Positions 8,594-17,618 of a stretch of DNA of 64,000 bases are shown one piece after another. Under the pieces are notes generated by a model that saw only the letters and a program-made list of their open reading frames with translations, was not told the origin of the DNA and ran no database searches. A program made the position numbers and the translations under genes. This stretch comes from Paenibacillus dendrobii. Its GTDB lineage: Bacteria > Bacillota > Bacilli > Paenibacillales > Paenibacillaceae. The DNA lies in assembly GCF_009807035.1 (NCBI RefSeq), contig NZ_WUBI01000001.1, positions 372,001 to 436,000 on the forward strand, read 5' to 3'. Position 1 is the first letter of the stretch; every line of letters starts with the position of its first letter.

Positions 8594-9781
8594 GTGTCAC
8601 AATCGAACAGCATGAATCGCAGCTCGTCTTTTCATTATGTCATATTACTCATCGTAATTGTAGCGGCGGGGGTAAGTCAGGGACTCTTGCTGCCTGTATT
8701 ATCGATTTTTCTGGAAAAAATGGGCGTGTCATCCGCCATGAACGGTTTGAACGCAGCCGCACTTTATGTCGGTTCCTTTGCCATGACACTGGTGGCAGAG
8801 CGGACGCTTGGAGCACTCGGTTTTAAAAAGCTGGTCAGCATCGGGCTGGTCATGGTCCTGGTTTCCGTCATTTTGTTTCCGATCTTTCCAAGCGTGAAAT
8901 TTTGGTTTGTTCTTCGCCTCTTGGTAGGTATCGGTGACAGTGCGGTCCATTATGCGGCTCAGCTATGGGTACTCCTGGTCACACCAGAGGAGAACAGGGG
9001 GAGAAATATTTCAATATACGGCATGTCTTATGGGCTCGGATTCAGCTTGGGTCCGCTAGGCATACAACTGCTCCAATTCGGCAACAGTGTGCCATTCATT
9101 GCTCTTGCCGTCTTGGTGCTGCTGGTATTGCTCATAGTACTGCTGAAGCTGCCGGACCTTCGTCCGGAAAAGCTCAAAGGGGAGGAACGTCCTGCGAAAA
9201 GATTCCGCCGCAGCTATGCGCTGGCCTGGTATGCGCTCATTCCTGCATTGCTATACGGTTATATGGAATCCGGAATTAACAGTAATTTCCCTGTTTACGG
9301 CCTACGTGCGGGACTCAGCGAGCAGCAAATCGCGTTCCTGCTGCCCTTTATAGGCATCGGTGGCCTGGTGCTGCAACTGCCTTTGGGTATGCTAAGTGAT
9401 CGGTTCGGCAGAAAAAGAATTTTGATCATTTCCGGGGTGATCGGCGGTTTGGCGTTTACCATGGTACCCATGGCAGGTACTTCGACAGCTTTGATAATGA
9501 TTTTACTTATGCTTGCAGGAGGAATGATCGGTTCGTTTTTCTCTTTGGGGCTTGCATACGCAGCCGATATCCTTCCCAAGCTTTTGCTTCCGGCAGCAAA
9601 TGTCATAGCATCCTTTCATTTTAATATAGGAAGCATCGCGGGTCCCAATATTGGGGGAACGTTGATGCAGTACGGCTGGAATTCGGGGGTGTTTGTCGTT
9701 CTCGGATCAGGGTTCATCATCTTCAGTTTTATTGGCATTGCAACACGTAAAAAGTCCTCAACGGCGGATGGGAGGCTATAG
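8594..9781 (+). CDS. MFS transporter
   Basis: This 395-residue membrane protein has about 12 hydrophobic segments and the MFS loop motif near the middle (GMLSDRFGRKRIL), with the duplicated six-plus-six helix pattern. It most likely exports small molecules by proton exchange; the substrate is unknown. I chose the GTG at 8594 because AAGGAGG lies ten bases ahead. The frame is open to a TTG at 8561, but that codon has no ribosome site. It is divergent from the ArsR-HAD operon. Confidence 0.85.
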   Translation: MSQSNSMNRSSSFHYVILLIVIVAAGVSQGLLLPVLSIFLEKMGVSSAMNGLNAAALYVGSFAMTLVAERTLGALGFKKLVSIGLVMVLVSVILFPIFPSVKFWFVLRLLVGIGDSAVHYAAQLWVLLVTPEENRGRNISIYGMSYGLGFSLGPLGIQLLQFGNSVPFIALAVLVLLVLLIVLLKLPDLRPEKLKGEERPAKRFRRSYALAWYALIPALLYGYMESGINSNFPVYGLRAGLSEQQIAFLLPFIGIGGLVLQLPLGMLSDRFGRKRILIISGVIGGLAFTMVPMAGTSTALIMILLMLAGGMIGSFFSLGLAYAADILPKLLLPAANVIASFHFNIGSIAGPNIGGTLMQYGWNSGVFVVLGSGFIIFSFIGIATRKKSSTADGRL

Positions 9782-9846
9782 CTGTACTCCTGAAACCGAA
9801 TGCTTTATGATAGTAGAAAGAGAACGAGAGACCAGAGGAGAATGTC

Positions 9847-10572
9847 ATGATTAGAATCCAGCATTTAACCAAGTCCGTCGGAGTAGATAAAATACCTGTA
9901 CTTAAGGGCATTTCGCTAGATTTTCAGCGAGGGGAGCTGATAGCGCTCGTTGGAGCCAGCGGAAGCGGAAAGAGTACGCTGCTCCGCTGCCTTGCTCTGA
10001 AAGAAAAATGGGATAAGGGCAATTTTGTGGTTGATGGACAGGACATCTTAAAGGACCCGTTTGCCGGGAAAAGAAAAATCAGACGTGAATGGGCATACTT
10101 AGAACAGAACCCGCATCTCAACCTGAACCGCACTGCCTTGAAAAATGTGCTGATCGGACAAGCGGGGCAGACTCCCCTATGGAGAATGGCAACCGGAATG
10201 GTAAGGTCTGATGATTATATGGGGGCAATGGACGTGATTGAGCAGCTGGGGTTGCTGGAAAAAGCGCATCAAAAATGCGACAAGCTCAGCGGCGGAGAGC
10301 GTCAGAGAATTGCGATCTCTCGTGCCCTTGTCCATGGAGCCAAAGTTATTCTTGCGGATGAGCCGGTGGTTGGCCTGGATCCCAAATCGCAGGAAAGTGT
10401 TATGGAAACGTTGAAGCAGCTTTGCGTTGAGGAGCGCGTGTCCGTGCTTACGGTCCTCCCGCTTGAACTTGCAGAACGTTATGCAACGCGGATCATAGGA
10501 TTGTCGGGCGGAGAATTCGCTTTTGATATTGCCGGACGGCGCCTGACGGTCCGTGAACGAAATATGCTATAA
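9847..10572 (+). CDS. ABC transporter ATP-binding protein, PhnC-like
   Basis: The 241-residue ATPase has Walker A GASGSGKST, an atypical Q-loop region (EWAYLEQNPHLNLNRTAL), the signature LSGGERQRIAISRAL and Walker B VILADEP. The spacing resembles PhnC-type ATPases of phosphonate/phosphite importers. The usual His of the switch loop is not evident (TVLPLELAERYATR). No permease or binding protein is nearby, so it is an orphan ATPase whose partner is elsewhere, or it may be a non-transport ABC protein. RBS GAGGAG precedes the ATG. Confidence 0.8.
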   Translation: MIRIQHLTKSVGVDKIPVLKGISLDFQRGELIALVGASGSGKSTLLRCLALKEKWDKGNFVVDGQDILKDPFAGKRKIRREWAYLEQNPHLNLNRTALKNVLIGQAGQTPLWRMATGMVRSDDYMGAMDVIEQLGLLEKAHQKCDKLSGGERQRIAISRALVHGAKVILADEPVVGLDPKSQESVMETLKQLCVEERVSVLTVLPLELAERYATRIIGLSGGEFAFDIAGRRLTVRERNML

Positions 10573-10590
10573 AGCCTGCATGCAGGCTTT
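10571..10590. repeat. Perfect 20-bp palindrome after the ABC gene
   Basis: AAAGCCTGCA is followed immediately by its reverse complement TGCAGGCTTT, overlapping the ABC stop codon. There is no T-run, so it is at best a weak terminator. An operator ahead of the lipoprotein/two-component operon is the alternative. Confidence 0.6.
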
Positions 10591-10609
10591 GGATAGAAGA
10601 GAGTGATTC

Positions 10610-11944
10610 ATGTTGGTAAAACGCTATTGGATTTATGTCCCTGCCGCATTGTTTCTGATGCTGTTGTTAAGCGGATGTTCATTTATCAGCGATCCCGTCC
10701 TGATGATGAAAACGCCGCAGCTGTCTGCTGAAAAGGAATCGCTGCGGTCTATCGTAATGTCCCAGATGCCCGAGGATGCCAGCCTGATCCGTTCCAACGA
10801 GGAGGATGACACCAATGTTATCCACTTTGTCGATCTCGATAACGACGGCGTCAACGAAGCGATCGTGTTCTACGAAACGCCGGATCAGACCATAGGTATT
10901 CATGGCATGATTTTTAAAAAGATCAATGAAAACTGGGTCAAACAGGTTACCTTTGACGGCGTAGGCAAGGTGCTCGAATCTTTGTACTTCAAGGACATGA
11001 CCAATGACGGAAGAGTGGATATCGTGGCCGGTTTTTCCATGGGCAACGAGGGCACCCAGAATCGGATCTTTATTTATAGCTATAACGGCAAAAGCGTGGA
11101 GCGGGTTTTGGAACATCCGTACACGAATTTCGTCATCAGCGACATGAACAAAGATCATATCAACGACCTCACGATCGTTGAATTGAAACACGGCGAAAGC
11201 AATTTCATCACGACGTTTCAATACGACGACGGCAGCTTTTTAGAACTGGACAGGCTTGAGATGAAGCCGTATATTTACGATTATTACAATATTGTCGCAG
11301 GTAAAGTGTTCGTTGACCAAGAAGGTAACAGTATTGACGGCATTGTTTTGGATGCCACGCTTTCTTCGGTTGGGGATGCGTCCTTTACATCCGTTATTAT
11401 TATGCAGGATGGCAAACTGAAATCCGTCATTCCCGAACAGACGCAGACATATCGAAATTACAGGGTGTACAGCGAAGATATCAATAATGACGGCATTATT
11501 GAGATACCGCTGCTTAATCCGCCGATAGGCTGGTCTTTTTTCAAGAACCAGGATGATATCCCGTATTTCTGCTCTTATTATCAGTGGGATGGCAAAAACG
11601 GTCTCAAGTTTGTAAAAGAGAAGTACCATGATTTCAAGTATGATTTTGATTTTGGATTTTTCCCTCCGCAGTGGCATAACAAGATCACCGTGGATACGAA
11701 ATCCCAAATGAATAAATATTTGCGGTTTGTCATGATTGATTCCGGCAAAACCGTTGCTGAAATTAAGTTCTTCTCTTCATATGAATGGGAAAAACAGCAT
11801 GATGACTGGAAATACCTTTTAAGGACGAGTGAAAAGGTCATCGCCTACAAGAAAAGTGCTGATTTTGACCTGAACAATAACAACAAGAACAAAACCAATA
11901 AAGATGTAGCGCCGATAGAAAGGAAGGACAAGCAAAGTGAGTAA
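10610..11944 (+). CDS. Lipoprotein with VCBS/FG-GAP-like acidic repeats
   Basis: This 444-residue protein has a signal peptide and lipobox LLLSGC, so it is anchored outside the membrane. At least four Asp-rich loops recur (DLDNDGVNEA, DMTNDGRVD, DMNKDHIND, DINNDGIIE), as in the calcium-binding blades of FG-GAP/VCBS beta-propellers. The gene overlaps the following response regulator by 8 bases and shares its operon with the histidine kinase. It may be the external sensor or target of that system (inference). No enzyme motif was recognised. Confidence 0.8.
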   Translation: MLVKRYWIYVPAALFLMLLLSGCSFISDPVLMMKTPQLSAEKESLRSIVMSQMPEDASLIRSNEEDDTNVIHFVDLDNDGVNEAIVFYETPDQTIGIHGMIFKKINENWVKQVTFDGVGKVLESLYFKDMTNDGRVDIVAGFSMGNEGTQNRIFIYSYNGKSVERVLEHPYTNFVISDMNKDHINDLTIVELKHGESNFITTFQYDDGSFLELDRLEMKPYIYDYYNIVAGKVFVDQEGNSIDGIVLDATLSSVGDASFTSVIIMQDGKLKSVIPEQTQTYRNYRVYSEDINNDGIIEIPLLNPPIGWSFFKNQDDIPYFCSYYQWDGKNGLKFVKEKYHDFKYDFDFGFFPPQWHNKITVDTKSQMNKYLRFVMIDSGKTVAEIKFFSSYEWEKQHDDWKYLLRTSEKVIAYKKSADFDLNNNNKNKTNKDVAPIERKDKQSE

Positions 11945-12635
11945 AGTATTGATTCTGGAAGATGAAGATTCCATCCGCAGTTTTATTGTCATCAACTTGA
12001 AGCGCAACGGCTTTGAAGTGTTGGAGGCATCCAACGGCAACGAGGCGCTTGAGATATTGATGGGTACGCCGGATATCGATATCGCCCTTTTGGACGTTAT
12101 GGTTCCGGGGATTGACGGATTTGAGGTATGCCGCCGGATCAGAGAGACAAATGAACGCTTAGGGATTATCTTTTTGACCGCCAAAGTACAGGAACAAGAT
12201 AAGGTCTATGCATTATCGGTTGGTGCTGATGATCATGTCAGCAAGCCTTTCAGCCCTACGGAGCTGATTGCCAGAATCCAGTCTCTTCTGCGGAGAGTTA
12301 ATGTACACCGCGAGACATCCGCTAAGGTGAGCTTTCAGTCGGGACCGTTTGCCCTGGACCTCATCTCCAAGCAATTTAAGAAGAATGGGCACAGCATCGA
12401 GCTGACGCCAACGGAATTTTCGCTGGTTCAGTTTTTCCTAGAAAAAGAAAATACCCCGCTCAGCCGGGACGTTCTGCTGGATCACGTTTGGGGCAAAGAG
12501 TATATGGGCGATCCGAAGATCGTTGACGTGAATATTCGCCGTCTTCGCCAAAAGATTGAAGATAACCCTTCCGAGCCCGAGTTTCTCCAGACCGTATGGG
12601 GTCACGGGTATAAATGGAAGGGTCAGGGCCAATGA
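11937..12635 (+). CDS. OmpR/PhoB-family response regulator
   Basis: This 232-residue regulator has a receiver domain with acidic pocket EDED, phospho-acceptor Asp in ALLDVMVPG and Lys in SKPFSPTEL. A C-terminal OmpR winged helix follows (ELTPTEFSLVQFFL, then VDVNIRRLRQKIEDNP and TVWGHGYKW). It starts at GTG inside the end of the lipoprotein gene with AGGAAGG ahead, and its stop overlaps the kinase start as ATGA, so all three are translationally coupled. The stimulus and regulon are unknown. Confidence 0.93.
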   Translation: MSKVLILEDEDSIRSFIVINLKRNGFEVLEASNGNEALEILMGTPDIDIALLDVMVPGIDGFEVCRRIRETNERLGIIFLTAKVQEQDKVYALSVGADDHVSKPFSPTELIARIQSLLRRVNVHRETSAKVSFQSGPFALDLISKQFKKNGHSIELTPTEFSLVQFFLEKENTPLSRDVLLDHVWGKEYMGDPKIVDVNIRRLRQKIEDNPSEPEFLQTVWGHGYKWKGQGQ

Positions 12636-14077
12636 TTAAGAAAGGCATTCGCCGGCAGATCGTCATGCACTACTTTATCGTGGTGTTTTCGACCCTGCTG
12701 CTGGCTGAAGTCATTTTTTTACTGGCAATACGAAGCTATTATTACGGCAGCATATATAGCCATATTAAACAACACATTATTCAGGTGGAGGACTACCAGA
12801 AATTCAGCACGACCTCGAGCGAAGGCAAGGATGACCTTGGTAATCTGCTTACGATCTATAAGCTGAGTTTTACCGAAATGCAAATCCTCAACGTTCAGGG
12901 TGATGTTCTGATTAACTCCTCTGAATTCCAGCCTGACGAGACCGTCAAGACCAGTGATATCTCCCAAGCTCAATCCGGCAACATTGGACGTTGGGTGGGT
13001 CGTCAGCCGAATACCGGGGAAAACGTGATGGCCGTATCGAAAATGGAGCAGGAGAACGGACAGGATTCGTATATCGTCAGATATGTAACGTCACTGGAAA
13101 GAGTGAACGAGAAGCTGTTTAATGTCACCTTGATTGCTACGGCGGTTGCGGCGGCAGTGCTGGCGCTGGTGCTGGCATTCAGCCTGGGGCTTGCCAACTC
13201 GATTGTCAAACCGCTGAATACGATTACGGCTGTATCAGCGCAGATGGCGAAAGGGAAGTTCAACGCCAGAATCAAGGGGAATTATAAGTATGAGCTGGGA
13301 GAGCTGGCTTCGACCCTTAATTACATGGCACAGGAAATTGTACGCAGTAATCAAGTGAAGGATGACTTTATTTCGTCCATCTCCCACGAGCTGCGGACAC
13401 CACTTACCAGTATTAAAGGTTGGAGCGAGACCATTAACTCTGGTGGATATGATCCCGATGAGACCAAAATCGGCATGGAAATCATCACGAAGGAAACCGA
13501 GAGGTTGATCGGCCTGGTGGAAGAAATACTTGACTTCTCGAAGCTGCAGCAGAACGAGATGAAAGTGTCATTCGCCCGGGTAGACCTCAAGGAACTGCTT
13601 CAGGAGATCATGCTGAATCTATGGACCAAAGCAGAAAAACGAACCATTGAACTTCGTCTTGAATCGGTCGATAAACCTCTTGTAGAGGGGGACGCCAACC
13701 GGCTCAAACAGGTATTCCTGAATTTGGTGGATAATGCCATTAAATTCTCCCACGAAAACTCGTCGATTGATTTGCACGTAACTTTCGAAGGGAATAACGT
13801 GGTCGTTCAGGTCCATGATACCGGGATTGGCATCAGTGAAGACCATCTGGTTAAGGTGAAGGACCGTTTCTTCCAAGTGGACCCTTTGAATGGCGGAACA
13901 GGGCTTGGTTTAGCCATATCCCAACAGTTGGTTGAGCTTCATCACGGAATTCTGCTCATTCAGAGTGATTTGGGAGTGGGGACCACCATTATTGTGAGAC
14001 TGCCCAGACTGCTGGAGGATGAAGGATCTGGCGGCTCACTTAGTACGGTACAGCTGCCAGACGGCAGCATCACTTAG
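12632..14077 (+). CDS. Membrane sensor histidine kinase
   Basis: This 481-residue kinase has two transmembrane helices (about 10-35 and 160-185) around an extracellular sensor loop of about 125 residues. A HAMP domain and the H-box SISHELRTPLTSIKG follow, then the ATPase with N-box NLVDNAIKFS, G1 HDTGIGIS and G2 GGTGLGLAIS. I chose the ATG at 12632, which overlaps the regulator stop and has GGAAGGG nine bases ahead, over an in-frame ATG six codons earlier. Its partner is the regulator just upstream, and the lipoprotein may feed signals to its loop. Confidence 0.93.
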   Translation: MIKKGIRRQIVMHYFIVVFSTLLLAEVIFLLAIRSYYYGSIYSHIKQHIIQVEDYQKFSTTSSEGKDDLGNLLTIYKLSFTEMQILNVQGDVLINSSEFQPDETVKTSDISQAQSGNIGRWVGRQPNTGENVMAVSKMEQENGQDSYIVRYVTSLERVNEKLFNVTLIATAVAAAVLALVLAFSLGLANSIVKPLNTITAVSAQMAKGKFNARIKGNYKYELGELASTLNYMAQEIVRSNQVKDDFISSISHELRTPLTSIKGWSETINSGGYDPDETKIGMEIITKETERLIGLVEEILDFSKLQQNEMKVSFARVDLKELLQEIMLNLWTKAEKRTIELRLESVDKPLVEGDANRLKQVFLNLVDNAIKFSHENSSIDLHVTFEGNNVVVQVHDTGIGISEDHLVKVKDRFFQVDPLNGGTGLGLAISQQLVELHHGILLIQSDLGVGTTIIVRLPRLLEDEGSGGSLSTVQLPDGSIT

Positions 14078-14095
14078 TAAATATCCAGCAGCATG

Positions 14096-14135
14096 AAAAG
14101 AGCGAAAACCGCAGAAGCGGATTTCGCTCTTTTGT
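14096..14135. terminator. Bidirectional terminator
   Basis: AAAAGAGCGAAA and CCGC pair with GCGG and TTTCGCTCTTTT. It serves the kinase operon on the plus strand and glgC on the minus strand. Confidence 0.85.
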
Positions 14136-14160
14136 ATATATGAACCTGTTGTGCCTCATG

Positions 14161-15381
14161 TTATGAGGATAAGCCTTCGGCACGGAGGCGGCCGGTTTTC
14201 TCGTATACTTCCTGCAACAAGCGGGAAGGCTGGGTACGAACCGTTGGTTTTGGAAGAACGGTTTCTTGAGGAGCTACCACAACCACCTGATCGGCGGTGC
14301 CTTTGATAACCGCTCCGTCTTTAATGACGGCTCCTTCGCCGATAATGGCCCGTTCAATGTGGACATTGCGTCCAATTTTCACGTTCGGCATCACAATGCT
14401 GTCTTTGATTTCTGAGAATTTGCCAACTTCTACTCCGCAGAATACCACCGATTGATGTGCAGCTCCGTCCATGACGGTGGTTTCGGAGATTAGGCAGTTG
14501 GCCGTCATTCCGGATTTGGCCTTATGGGCGTTCACTTTGGTACGCCACGGACGGGTAAACATCGGCCACTCGCTATTATGCAGATTCCAGTTATTGTCGT
14601 TGGCGAGAAGATCCATATGAGCTTCCCATAGGCTGTTTACCGTACCGACATCTTTCCAGTATCCATCGAAGCGGTAAGCAAACATCCGATTTTGCTCTTC
14701 CAACATTTTAGGAATCAGATCTTTGCCGAAATCATGGCTGGATGTATCGTTGGCGGCATCCTCCAGCAAATGACGGCGCAAATAGTCCCACTGGAAAAGG
14801 TATATGCCCATGGAGGCTAAGTTGCTCTCCGGCTCTGCAGGCTTTTCCGCAAATTCGGAAATGCGATGCTCGTCATTTACGCTCATGACTCCAAAACGGC
14901 TAGCTTCTTCCCAAGGAACTTCCATGACGGAAATTGTGGCTTCGGCATTCTCCTGCTTATGGAATTGCAGCATTTTGTTATAATCCATATGGTAAATATG
15001 GTCGCCGGACAAGATAAGAACATGTTCTGGATGTTGACGGTCAATATATTCAATGTTTTTATAGATGGCGTCAGCTGTTCCTAAGTATTCTGCGGATCCT
15101 GCATTGTAAGAAGGCAGAAGGGTAATGCCGTTATCTCCTTGATGTTGGAGCCCCCATGGTTCACCTTCTCCGATATGTTTATGGAGCGATTCTGCCTCAT
15201 ACTGCGTTAGGACACCAATGGTATTGATACCTGAATTTACGCAGTTGCTGAGAGGAAAATCGATAATACGGTAGCGGCCGCCAAAGGGTACAGCCGGCTT
15301 TGCCTGTTGCGATGTCAGAGGTGCAAGTCTACGGCCTTCACCCCCGGCAAGCAACATGGCGATGCAATCTTTCTTATTCAT
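14161..15381 (-). CDS. glgC: Glucose-1-phosphate adenylyltransferase
   Basis: This 406-residue enzyme makes ADP-glucose from glucose-1-phosphate and ATP, the first committed step of glycogen synthesis. The nucleotide site is [14 protein letters not shown], followed by [19 protein letters not shown]. The sugar-phosphate region includes [10 protein letters not shown], and a left-handed beta-helix forms the C-terminus ([20 protein letters not shown]). The ATG at 15381 with GGGAGGG ahead is preferred; the frame continues upstream without a ribosome site. The gene diverges from glgB-glgA. Bacillus-type clusters often carry a glgD beside glgC, but none is present here. Confidence 0.95.
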   Translation of the reverse strand: MNKKDCIAMLLAGGEGRRLAPLTSQQAKPAVPFGGRYRIIDFPLSNCVNSGINTIGVLTQYEAESLHKHIGEGEPWGLQHQGDNGITLLPSYNAGSAEYLGTADAIYKNIEYIDRQHPEHVLILSGDHIYHMDYNKMLQFHKQENAEATISVMEVPWEEASRFGVMSVNDEHRISEFAEKPAEPESNLASMGIYLFQWDYLRRHLLEDAANDTSSHDFGKDLIPKMLEEQNRMFAYRFDGYWKDVGTVNSLWEAHMDLLANDNNWNLHNSEWPMFTRPWRTKVNAHKAKSGMTANCLISETTVMDGAAHQSVVFCGVEVGKFSEIKDSIVMPNVKIGRNVHIERAIIGEGAVIKDGAVIKGTADQVVVVAPQETVLPKPTVRTQPSRLLQEVYEKTGRLRAEGLSS

Positions 15382-15573
15382 GTCGTTTCCCTCCCAAAAT
15401 TTTGTCAATGTAGTACATACATAAACGGCTGTCAGCCCATCTGAAACGATTATATTGAAATAATCATGAAAAATTACCATTTTATTTTTCAGGACTCATT
15501 TTTGCGTTTATTCTCGCTACAATGGGGTAATGGTTTAAGTGCACCATATTTATTTATAAAGCAGGTGATCTTG

Positions 15574-17604
15574 ATGGCTAAATTGAAAAAATTACCCGGA
15601 CTGCCGCCTACAGATGAAGATATATACTTATTCCATGAAGGAACCTCCTACCACAGTTACAGAATCTTGGGCGCTCATCCTGCTGTGGAAGATGGGTTGG
15701 AAGGCGTCCGGTTTACCGTTTGGGCTCCGCATGCTCGGCATGTCGGCTTGGCATCCGACTTCAACGGTTGGAACGGAGCTTTGGATTCACTACATAAGAT
15801 ACCCGATTCAGGCATTTGGACTCGCTTTTTTCCTGGTGTAACGACAGGTACTTTTTACAAATACGATATATCCGGTCCCGATGGGGAACGTTTTTTGAAA
15901 GCAGATCCCTATGCTTTTGCAGCCGAAGTACGTCCTGCGACGGCATCGATTGTGACTGATATAAACGGTTATGCTTGGCAGGACGCTGCTTGGCGTCGAA
16001 AGAAAAAGGGACTATTCAACAAGCCGGTCAATATATACGAAGTCCATTTGGGTACTTGGAGGCAGAAGGAAGATGGGACGCTGTACAACTATCGCGAATT
16101 CACGGAGATATTGATTCCTTATTTGAAACAAATGAATTATACTCATGTCGAATTCATGCCGCTTGCAGAGCATCCATATGATTTGTCTTGGGGATATCAA
16201 TGTACAGGGTATTTTGCAGTGACAAGCCGCTATGGTTCGCCGCAGGACTTTATGTATCTGGTGGACGCATGTCACCAAGCGGATATCGGGGTGATTATCG
16301 ACTGGGTACCCGCGCATTTCACCAAGGATGCCCATGGATTACGCATGTTTGACGGAACTCCATTGTTCGAATATGAGGATCCATTGAAAGCCGAGAAACC
16401 TGGTTGGGGTACGCTAAGTTTTGACTACGGCAAGCCTGAAGTTTGCTCTTTCTTGATTTCCAACGCCTTGTTCTGGCTGGATATGTTTCATATCGATGGA
16501 CTTCGCGTAGACGCCGTTACCAGCATGTTGCGCCTTGATTTCGAGAAAAAGGAAGGCCAGTTTCATCGGAATGAACATGGTGGAGTCGAAAATTTGGAGG
16601 CAATAGCGTTTATAAAACAGCTTAATACTGCAGTATTTCAATATTATCCATATACATTGATGATGGCCGAAGAGTCCAGTGCATGGCCCGGAGTGACTTC
16701 TCCGGTAGATGAAGATGGGCTTGGCTTCAACTATAAATGGAATATGGGATGGATGAACGATACGCTGGATTATGTGGAGACTCCTTATGAAAAGAGGCCG
16801 TCTAAGCATCATCTGCTCACTTTTCCGATTGCATACGCATATTCGGCGAATTACGCGCTCCCTTTAAGTCATGATGAGGTTGTTCACGGTAAGAAATCCT
16901 TGATTGGCAAAATGCCGGGCGATTATGAGCAGAAATTCGCCGGTCTTCGAATACTCCTTGGATATCAAATGACTCACCCGGGCAAGAAGCTGCTGTTTAT
17001 GGGGGGCGAATTCGGACAGTTCATTGAATGGCGGGACCAGTACGAGCTGGATTGGCTGCTGCTGGAATATGACACCCATCGTGAAATGCTAACGTATACC
17101 GCTGACTTGAACCGGATGTATCTAGAGGAAAGGGCGCTCTGGGAGCGGGATCATGAGCTTGAGGGATATGAATGGGTCAGTCCGCATGATTCCAAGCAGA
17201 GTGTCATCTCATATATGAGAAAAGGGAAAAAAGTCGGGGATACGTTGATTATCCTCATCAACTTTTTGCCGACAGAACGTGAACATTACCGGATTGGCGT
17301 GCCGCGAGCGGGTAGTTATGCACCTGTTTTTCAGAGCGAGGATAAAAAATACGGAGGACAAGGTGCATCATTAACGGGGCCGCTCCCAACCGAAAAAATC
17401 GCTTGGCATGAGCAGCCTAACAGTCTGGAACTAACGTTGCCGCCGCTGAGTTTTACGGTTTTGAAACGGGTAGCAGCGAGCCGAAAAGCGGATTCCACTG
17501 ATCTGAACACTGGGAGATCGACGAAGAGCTTGAAGATGGTTTCCCGTAAGAAGTCTGTGCCGGAAAGTGATGATCATGCAGCGACATCGATAAATATGGA
17601 TTAG
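15574..17604 (+). CDS. glgB: 1,4-alpha-glucan branching enzyme
   Basis: This 676-residue GH13 enzyme forms alpha-1,6 branches in glycogen. An N-terminal CBM48-like domain (FTVWAPHARHVGLASDFNGW) precedes the barrel with catalytic DGLRVDAV (nucleophile Asp), MAEESSAWPG (acid Glu) and LSHDEVVHGK (third Asp). The ATG at 15574 is chosen because AGGTGA lies just upstream; an earlier ATG at 15466 would run into the glgC promoter region. The C-terminal 40 residues are a Lys/Ser-rich tail not usual for the family. glgA follows 14 bases later. Confidence 0.95.
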   Translation: MAKLKKLPGLPPTDEDIYLFHEGTSYHSYRILGAHPAVEDGLEGVRFTVWAPHARHVGLASDFNGWNGALDSLHKIPDSGIWTRFFPGVTTGTFYKYDISGPDGERFLKADPYAFAAEVRPATASIVTDINGYAWQDAAWRRKKKGLFNKPVNIYEVHLGTWRQKEDGTLYNYREFTEILIPYLKQMNYTHVEFMPLAEHPYDLSWGYQCTGYFAVTSRYGSPQDFMYLVDACHQADIGVIIDWVPAHFTKDAHGLRMFDGTPLFEYEDPLKAEKPGWGTLSFDYGKPEVCSFLISNALFWLDMFHIDGLRVDAVTSMLRLDFEKKEGQFHRNEHGGVENLEAIAFIKQLNTAVFQYYPYTLMMAEESSAWPGVTSPVDEDGLGFNYKWNMGWMNDTLDYVETPYEKRPSKHHLLTFPIAYAYSANYALPLSHDEVVHGKKSLIGKMPGDYEQKFAGLRILLGYQMTHPGKKLLFMGGEFGQFIEWRDQYELDWLLLEYDTHREMLTYTADLNRMYLEERALWERDHELEGYEWVSPHDSKQSVISYMRKGKKVGDTLIILINFLPTEREHYRIGVPRAGSYAPVFQSEDKKYGGQGASLTGPLPTEKIAWHEQPNSLELTLPPLSFTVLKRVAASRKADSTDLNTGRSTKSLKMVSRKKSVPESDDHAATSINMD

Positions 17605-17618
17605 GGAGGCAATGGACA

